Assembly: GCF_048569485.1 (NCBI RefSeq)
Contig: NC_134353.1
Span: 66,408,221 to 66,472,220 of the forward strand
DNA: 64,000 bases
Direction of reading: 5' to 3'
Source of the DNA: Anomaloglossus baeobatrachus
Taxonomy: Eukaryota; Chordata; Amphibia; Anura; Aromobatidae
The translations under genes were made by a program, and so were the position numbers. The notes under the pieces were generated by a model, which was given only the letters and a program-made list of their open reading frames with translations, did no database searches and was not told where the DNA came from. Within the stretch, counting starts at the first letter, position 1, and the number at the start of each line of letters is the position of its first letter. Of the stretch, positions 57,326 through 64,000 are shown one piece after another.

Positions 57326-57618
57326 TTTACAAAGCTTGTTCACACTTATTGATACTTTTTGGGGGGCAGAAAAGCTGCAATGTTTTCCAGTAACAGCAGA
57401 ATTAATAAGATTTATAAAATATGATTCACACAGTATATTTTTCTAGTATCTTTTTTTGATTTGTGGTGTATAGATAAACAAAAAAACGCAGCGTCAGTTC
57501 TTTCGAGCCAAGTTCCCAAGTGCAAAATGTCATCAGTATTTTTTCTGCAAGTGACTGAAGCAAAATACTCTATAGCAAGCGTATGAAAGGTCTGGGTGCT
57601 GTCTGTATGCAAATCTGA

Positions 57619-57904
57619 TATAATAATAATAATAATAATAAATTTTCATTTATATAGCGCTATTTATTCCTCAGCGCTTTACATACATTGGCAACACTGT
57701 CCCCATTGGGGCTCACAATCTAGAGTCCCTATCTGTATGTCTTTGGAGTGTGGGAGGAAACCCACGCAAATACGGAGAGAACATACAAACTCCTTGCAGA
57801 TAGTGTCCTTGGTGGGATTTGAACCCAGGACCCCAGCGCTGCAAGACTGCAGTGCTAACCACTGAGCCACCACAAGACTGCAGTGCTAACCACTGAGCCA
57901 CCGT
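57619..57904 (-). mobile_element. tRNA-derived SINE with (ATT)n tail and duplicated head
   Basis: Read on the minus strand: a tRNA-like head with A box (TGGCTCAGTGGTTAGCACT) and B box (GGGTTCAAATCC, 57826-57815), then a conserved core with 'gtttcctcccacactccaaa' as in fish and amphibian MetaSINE-type elements, then a 3' part 'agcgctatataaatga' and an (ATT)n tail at 57619-57640. The first 31 bp of the head occur twice in tandem (57843-57873 and 57874-57904). A pol III-transcribed retroposon, not a functional tRNA. Confidence 0.88.
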
Positions 57905-57990
57905 GAATGCACAAGGATCAACATTTTTCCATATGGAGAGTCTGCGCACATCATTGTGAGCCATATTTTGGATCAAACTTCCTCACATAA

Positions 57991-58399
57991 TTAAAGACGT
58001 CCACTAATTTTACTCTGGTGGCCAATCCTTAGGATAGGCCATCAATGTCTGATCGTCCGGGATCCGACACACCGCCCCCCCGCAGATCAGCTGTACTCTG
58101 TTGTGGCTGTAGGCAACTGGAAATGCTCGGTTCTGGACCTGTCCTGTCTTCTAATAGCAGCTGGGTACTGCACCTTCACCTCCTATTGTATGGAATAGGA
58201 GGAATTTGTGCAATACTCGGTCGTGGCCACTATTAGAAGAGGGGCAGCTCCGGAACTGAGCATTACCAGGCACCTACTGCTGCCACCGAGAACAGCTGAT
58301 CAGTGAGGTTTTCAGGTGTCGAACACCGTCAGATCAGACATTGATGATCTATCTTAAAGATAGGTTATCAATGTGAAAGTAGTGGACAACCCCTTTAAA
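57991..58399. mobile_element. MITE, second copy of the family at 17971-18366
   Basis: Ends TTAAAGACGTCCACTA and AGTGGACAACCCCTTTAA; the interior matches 17971-18366, including 'tagcagctgggtactg' and 'gaacagctgatcag'. Confidence 0.85.
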
Positions 58400-59189
58400 T
58401 TGTTCATATAAAAAATGGCTGCCGTACGGATGCACAAAACACACTCTGCAGTTATCAGATTTTTATTTTATTTTTTTTAACGGACCCATAGACTTCAATT
58501 GGCAAATTTGATCCTTAACTGCGATCAAAATCAGACCTGTCACTGCTCTTTGGTGCCGACCCCTCGGCCCACCCCGGACATATCAACATCCCTGTAGACT
58601 ATAACAGACCCTATATGTGAAAAACTGACACCTTAAGAAGTCCTAATGTGTATGGGCGCCTTTAGGATAGCTCATTGGACTGGACGTTGTTGCTACAAAG
58701 GAATATATATGCACATTCTTCTTAGCTTGATGGGTTTTTTTCTAGTGTGACAAGGAAGACAAATAATTTACAGGTTCTTTTCCAGTACTTTATCTCCTGT
58801 GGGGCAAAAAGGACCAGGCATATCGAAATTGAACATGCTCAAATTAATCACAAAAAATAGACCAGTTTGGACAACATTTACCAGATGTGTCTGAGAACCC
58901 CGAGTCTGACAGCAGAATCTAAGCACAAAACCTTGTAGGGTATATAGCCAGTATAAAAATGTCACCTTTTAGTGTACTTATTTCCGCCATTAATGGGTAG
59001 AAACTGAAATTTTATCAGATATGTTAATTAAGGGACTCAGTGCACCCCGGCTATGGCCATGAGGTAAAGTGCATGGTTTCGCAGGCCACCGCCTCCCTCA
59101 CTGGTGAATGACAGCGCTGGCTTGTCTGAGCTTTCTCTGCACACAGTGCTCACAGGAGACAAGTCAGCGCTACATATCGGCTCTTATTT

Positions 59190-59345
59190 AAAGGAATAGG
59201 ACCGGATCTCCATTACTTGTCAATGTACAGTAAACAATTGATGGAGCTATGCTGCTCTGTAACTGCTTACAGCCAGCCGGCGCTGAGAACAGCTGCGAAT
59301 TGGTGGTCCTGGATCCTACCGATCTGATTTTGATGACCAATTAAG
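59190..59345. repeat. Eroded fragment of the same MITE family
   Basis: 'gctgagaacagctgcgaatt' and 'ccgatctgattttgatgacc' match the right half of the family. Left end missing. Confidence 0.55.
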
Positions 59346-60350
59346 GTACACTACTCATAAAAAGTTCGGGATATTTGGCTTTTGGGTGAAATTGATGTAA
59401 AACATGAAGTTCACACTAAAGTGATATTTTCTCATGACCACTGGGCATTTAAGTAGAAGCAGCAATGGTAATTGTTGTAATGGTAATGTCTCAATAACTT
59501 GTCATGTGGCCTTGAGTATTAATTACAGCTGACAATGACGCCTCCTGCTGGTCACTAGTGGAGTTCTTGTCTGCGGAGGTATGGCATTCCATTCTTTGAA
59601 CGGTGGTCCTCAGGTCATTGAGGTGCTGGGGTAAAGAGTTATAGCCTCTACACAGCAACTCTACAGGTCTTCAATGGGATTCAGGTCTGGAGAAAGTGTA
59701 GCCGCTCCATTTGAGATCCCCCAGTCTCCAGCAGTCGTTCCCTAATGATGCAACCTCAATGAGCTCCAGTATTTTCATCCATGAAGATGAGATTAGGCCT
59801 GTGCTGTTCAATGACTGGATTGATGTTATTCCAGTAGTAGGGGCTGTCACTGTACCATTCATACAGTGTAGGGCCGTTCTGTACTGACTAGACACACGTG
59901 CCCACCCTGTAACACCACCACCACCACCAAAGGCTCACCTGGTGACAGCAGCGGCTGATGCATAACGTGCTCCTTGACGTCTCTAACCTCATTAGTGGCT
60001 ATCATTTCTGCTCAGTGTAAATGACTTTCACCAGTTACCAGCACTGAGGCCACTGGTTCCTCATCAAGCGTAGATGATACTTGTGCCTGGTGGTGTGGTC
60101 AGGTACCTTTCCGGTCATCCAACACACAGACCACTCTGATGGAAATGGTTTTGAATGACCTGACGTGACACTTGGGCTCCACTCACCTCCATTATATATG
60201 CCTGGAGTTGTGTGGCATTCATCATCCAGTTTAGAAAGGCATAGTTCACAATGAAGCGGTCATCCGTATGGAATGTGGCCAGAGTACATCCACTACTCTG
60301 CCTTTCTGTGACTCTTCCTGTCTCTCTGTACAACCTGCTGATGACACTCT

Positions 60351-60717
60351 AAGGCTATGTGCGCACGTTGCGTACAAGCCCTGCAGAAATTTCTGCAGCG
60401 ATCTGAAGAGCACATGTGCGCTTTAGATCGCTGCAGAAATGTCCGTAGTGAGCGCCGATTCCATGCGCTCTGCCTGCAGCTCCTCCCATAGACAGAGCAG
60501 GAGCTGCCGGCAAAGCGCAGGAAAGAAGTGACATGTCACTTCTTTTTGCGCAGCGCTTCGGCAGTAGCCGAAGCGCTGCGCTCTTAAACGCCACGTGCGC
60601 ACGGCCCCTGCACAGTCTCCATAGACTGTGCAGGGGACGCAGGACGCATGCAGTTACGCTGCGCTACAAAGCGCAGCGTAACTGCATGTTTTTACGCGAC
60701 GTGCGCACATAGCCTAA
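60351..60717. mobile_element. Hairpin-rich MITE with 'ggctatgtgcgcacg' ends
   Basis: Ends AAGGCTATGTGCGCACGT and ACGTGCGCACATAGCCT. Inner palindromes include 'cctgcacagtctccatagac' with its mirrored 'tgtgcaggggac' and 'gcgcagcgtaactgcatg'. Adjoins the next MITE, with which it shares its ends. Confidence 0.88.
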
Positions 60718-62059
60718 GGCTATGTGCGCACTTACCGGATTTTTTGCGGTTTTGCTGCATGTTTCGCTGCAGAAAATGTTCATAACATCTCTGCAGTGAA
60801 TCACCAACAAAACCTATGGGCAAAAAAAAATCCTGTGCGCACTAGGCGGAATTTGACAGCTGCATGTTTTGCTGCGGGATTCCCGCAGCAAAAACAATTG
60901 CATGTCAATTCTTTTCCGCACGTCGCTGCAGGATTTCACTACATTGACTCCAATGTTAATCGTGAAATCCCGCAGGGAATAACGCAGGCAGCAAATTCTG
61001 TGCGTTTTCCTGCGTTATTCCCTGCGGTATTTTGCGGTTTAGTTCCGGTAATGTACATCGCCTGTCTGCGGTTTTGCAGGGAAGTGATGTCATTACAGGA
61101 AGAGGAAGCCGTGCAGAGAGTAAACAAACACACAGACATAGAACACAGACACACAGACACATAGAACACACATAGAAAGAAAACTGAAATATAGAAAACA
61201 AAGCACGTGGGCTCCGCTGCATATTTACCGTCCAGCCAAGGTAAGCACACAGCGGCAGCCCGGTATTCTCAGGCTGGGGAGGGAGAGGGGCAGGGATAAT
61301 GTCCCCCGCCTCACTCCCCCTCCCGCAGCCGAGAATATCAGCCGCAGCTGCCCCGGGACTGTCGCATGCATTATGCGGCAGCACCGGCGTGTCCCCGGCT
61401 CTTCCTGCCGCCGTGTAGCAGTGGCGGTCAGGGTAATACAAGGGGTTAATGGTGGTGGATCACCGCCATTAACTCCAGGCTTGATCATGGCAGCGTCTAT
61501 GTGACAGCTGACCTGATCAACCCGTAAGTAAAGTGAATAAAACACACACACAGAAAAATCCTTTATTTTAAATAAAACAAACAAGCCTCGTTCACCATTT
61601 TATTAACCCCTCCCGCACCAAAGCTCCGGCATAATCCACAGCTCCCGGAGTCCTCCGCTGCTTACATCCAGCCGCGACTGTCACAGACACAGCGCTGAAT
61701 GAATGCAGCAGACAGCAGAGGTAATTACCGGTCATTTCCCACAGCCGGTAATGTGAACCCACTGCCGACCGTGGGAAATGCAGCGCTCTGTCATCTATCT
61801 ATCTATCCCTCTATCTATTCTTCTGTCTATCTATCTACTATCTCAGAATTAAATATGACTTTTTTTTTTTTTTCTTCAATGTGCTTTATTGCATTGAATG
61901 CAATAAAGCACATCCCAACCCGCACGCGGCAAAACCGCGGCAATACCGCGGTCAAACCGCATGCGGTTTGCCGCGGTTTTTTACCGCGGGTGCAGTAATC
62001 TTTGACAGCATGCGGAATTTTCTCAAGAAAATTCCATTTCCCAGTGCGCACATAGCCTA
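60717..62059. mobile_element. Longer MITE sharing the 'ctatgtgcgcac' ends
   Basis: Starts AAGGCTATGTGCGCACTTAC and ends AGTGCGCACATAGCCTAAG. 1.34 kb with 'gcgggattcccgcagc' palindromes, a CTAT run near 61795-61835 and a T run near 61860. No transposase recognised. Confidence 0.82.
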
Positions 62060-62252
62060 AGCCAGGGTTCCCCAACTCCAGTCCTCGAGGGCCGCCAACA
62101 GTGCATGTTTTCAGGATTTCCTTAGCATTGCATGGGTGTTGGAATCATCAACTGTGCAGGTGATTAAATTATCACATGTGCAATACTAAGGAAATCCTGA
62201 AAACATGCACTGTTGGCGGCCCTCGAGGACTGGAGTTGGGGACCCATGCTCT
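62060..62252. mobile_element. MITE with 'ccccaactccagtcctcgag' ends
   Basis: About 60-bp inverted arms, 'aactccagtcctcgagggcc' and 'ggccctcgaggactggagtt', continuing to 'cattgcatgggtgttgg' at the loop. A hAT-type MITE family seen widely in vertebrates. Confidence 0.9.
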
Positions 62253-63180
62253 AAGCTCAGTGGCCACTTCCATCTGAGAACATCCTGCATGAAGCCGCAC
62301 AATGGCGTGGTCCTTCTGATCAATTGTTAGGCATTATCTTGGCCTCATAATGTCAAAATGTGACCAGCATGAGGAGGACAGTTTAATACCAATTCTAATT
62401 GAGCCCTGAAATATATTGGGCGATTCATGGATCAAACACCTGTTGTAAATTTTGCCATTAAGCTCCTTATTAGCGAACAGTAAGTTGTGCAAAAAGTCCT
62501 GAAACATTGAATAGTTGGACATGAGCACCCAAAAGATTAGAGAGGGTTAAATTAAGATCAACTGAAAAGGTTAGAGGGCACTATAGGGTCATCCTGAAAT
62601 TTCATCCAAAAGCCAAATATCCCAAACTTACAATATGTCAACAGAACTACTGCCAATATCAGATCACTGGAGACTCAGCACTGGATCCAAGGAGGGTGAC
62701 ATTGGTCAAAGATAACCAGCAATGGCCCATATAGTACGTCATCAGCCTGTTACTGGCTTCCTAATACTAGGTTAAACCAGCTATTAAAAACTTCTTTGAT
62801 AACACGTTGCTGAGCAAGAACGGGGAGTCAACCTCCCACATCTCACATCCCACATCTCACATGGTGAGAACTGATTACAGATTCTCTGTCTATTCTAAAT
62901 ACCTCTTTGTTCATTTTGGCTTGATTATCTAGTTAACACATTCCTGATCACACATCTAAAAGTTATAATGGAGTCTATGCGATTATCATATAGACACAGA
63001 TAATTATGCAATGACATCTATACTTTGATTATTTACACACACAGATAATATTATTACATCTGGACAAACGGCCTATAGCTCAGCAGGCCTAACATTTTTC
63101 GGTGGATCTCTAGAGAAGCCATTTAAACATTATTTATCCTAGATTGTAACAGATTTTGTTTGTTTTTCTCCTTTTTTAAG

Positions 63181-63285
63181 CTCGAGGTGACAAATCCTAA
63201 ATTGGAGGATCCTATAGCCAGAAGCCTGCAGATCACCAGCCGCAGAGCAAGTCACATGGAAGAACGGGCACTGGATGAATATTAA
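63181..63285 (+). CDS. Intermediate filament gene, terminal coding exon (probable)
   Basis: A strong acceptor (T-rich tract ending TTTTTTAAG at 63180) opens a 34-codon frame, LEVTNPKLEDPIARSLQITS then RRASHMEERALDEY, ending TAA at 63283-63285. The RSLQITSRRAS stretch recalls the RTLLIKTVETRDG tail segment of type III proteins. This frame needs a phase-0 entry, but exon 2 leaves in phase 1, so at least one small exon (length 3n+2) should lie between 55033 and 63180; I could not find it. A direct join from exon 2 would give only ARGDKS and a stop. Assignment to this gene rests on strand, order and a good poly(A) signal downstream. Confidence 0.6.
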   Translation, partial: LEVTNPKLEDPIARSLQITSRRASHMEERALDEY

Positions 63286-63780
63286 CCAGTCACTGCTTTC
63301 AGCCTGTATTAGCACACTGCATGTTTATTCAGCGTTTAAAGGGAAATTACTGATTATGTTTAAGAGTGATAATTATGTTTTTTTCTCTCCTATGTTTGAA
63401 TTATAAAAACGAATATCTAACTATTGCTGAAATTAGGTGAATGATTGCAAAGCCGTGGGTGTGAACACCATTACTGTAAGAGTACATGACTTTCTCTGCC
63501 AGCACAAAATGACTGTTCAAACAAAGCACAATTGCTCGGTGCATCCTCAGCGTGGCCAAACAATTCAGTGCACCCTCCCGCCTACTAGGTTTTCCATCCA
63601 TTTCTGCGCTGGCTTATTTTAAAGCTGTCATTCAAGAAAGTAGGTGGGACGATGAAATGAACTGTTCCAGCCTCACCAAGGTGGCACCAAGCGCTTGTGC
63701 TTGGTTTTATCAGTCATTTTGTGCTGACAGATTCCATCTCTAGATTTTGCCCAGCTAATAAACAATCAGATGTGGATTGT
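63286..63780 (+). other. 3' UTR of the filament gene (probable)
   Basis: About 480 bp after the stop, free of recognised repeats, ending just after an AATAAA. Confidence 0.5.
63757..63762 (+). terminator. Poly(A) signal AATAAA
   Basis: Lies about 470 bp after the stop at 63285. Cleavage would be expected 15-25 bp further on, near the TGTGGATTGT stretch. Confidence 0.6.
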
Positions 63781-63904
63781 ACCCTTGTATCTTTATAGTA
63801 CTTGTATTATTCATGAGGGTGTGAACATAATCAATAATTTCACAACTTTTGCCAGCATGGGGTAGAATCTTTCAATTATCGATGGACCCACTCAGGAACC
63901 CATT

Positions 63905-64000
63905 ATGAGGGTATGATTCTACTTGCATATGACTCGTGCGACTTTCACGTCGGTATCACCTGTCACGGCGCACACTCTCCTGAAAGGAGAGCCTCAGCTG
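63905..64000. repeat. Start of a MITE cut by the window edge
   Basis: 'gagggtatgattctacttgc' followed by 'gactcgtgcgac' resembles the left end of a frog MITE; the mirrored end lies outside. Confidence 0.4.

Larger units (their letters stand above)
59346..62635 (-). mobile_element. Tc1-like transposon carrying three MITEs
   Basis: Inverted ends 'gttcgggatatttggctttt' (about 59365) and 'aaaagccaaatatcccaaac' (about 62608-62627). Transposase fragments read on the minus strand: an HTH segment DRFIVNYAFLNWMMNATQLQ then AYIMEVSGAQVSRQVIQN near 60145-60270, and a catalytic remnant SPDLNPIE near 59680-59700. Stops and frame changes are frequent, so the gene is dead. The MITEs at 60351-60717, 60717-62059 and 62060-62252 inserted into it. 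Confidence 0.8.

Noticed and set aside
57810-57904. tRNA gene from the A and B boxes
   Set aside because: No cloverleaf can be completed; the boxes head a SINE with a core and (ATT)n tail.
61460-61525. Candidate missing exon of the filament gene between an AG and GTAAGT
   Set aside because: It has a stop in the needed phase, is 45 nt rather than 3n+2, and lies within a MITE.
63181-63201. Filament protein tail ending in ARGDKS (an RGD motif) by direct splicing from exon 2
   Set aside because: Possible but less likely than the 34-codon frame in the other phase; the RGD is probably chance.

Overview
The window is vertebrate nuclear DNA, almost certainly from a large-genome frog (Anura, probably a neobatrachian). 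It holds two host genes read as exons. MFSD10 lies on the minus strand: coding exons 1-3 at 19013-19171, 18421-18517 and 325-428, with intron 2 about 18 kb long. A type III-like intermediate filament gene lies on the plus strand: exons at 42297-42732, 54370-55032 and 63181-63285, with a TATA box and a poly(A) signal. No other host gene was recognised. The species inference rests on the gene types plus the repeat content: Tc1-like copies, MITEs of the 'ggggttgtccac' and 'ctatgtgcgcac' kinds, and long introns filled with nested elements.

Layout. 1-19171 is MFSD10: a 23-bp minisatellite beside exon 3, then two large hAT-like non-autonomous elements (4057-12034 and 12130-17798), each swollen by later insertions. 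The first is a five-level nest: hAT-like element > solo LTR > foldback element > two solo LTRs, one of which holds another LTR; a Tc1-like element sits beside them in the hAT element's own minisatellite. 19172-34500 is intergenic: a second copy of the first hAT-like family with its 32-bp minisatellite, MITEs, a foldback element split by an LTR, a 26-bp minisatellite of about 45 units and several solo LTRs. 34521-40704 is a full-length L1/Tx1-type LINE with a perfect 16-bp target duplication and a single frame break in ORF2. 42230-63762 is the filament gene, whose introns hold more MITEs, a young LTR element, a tRNA-derived SINE and a Tc1-like element hosting three MITEs.

The most unusual object is the LTR element at 45779-50594 (minus strand). 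It has two nearly identical 1.1-kb LTRs, a 4-bp target duplication, a polypurine tract, and a primer binding site that matches, from memory, the 3' end of tRNA-Ser(CGA). It has no pol, but carries one uninterrupted 619-codon frame whose C-terminal part is a recognisable cold shock domain of the YBX type. At least ten solo or nested LTRs elsewhere in the window (four subfamilies, both orientations) share its LTR architecture, including an internal motif equal to the first 13 nt of the primer binding site. The window therefore records repeated colonisation by one LTR superfamily, of which a cold-shock-domain-encoding member is the youngest visible copy.
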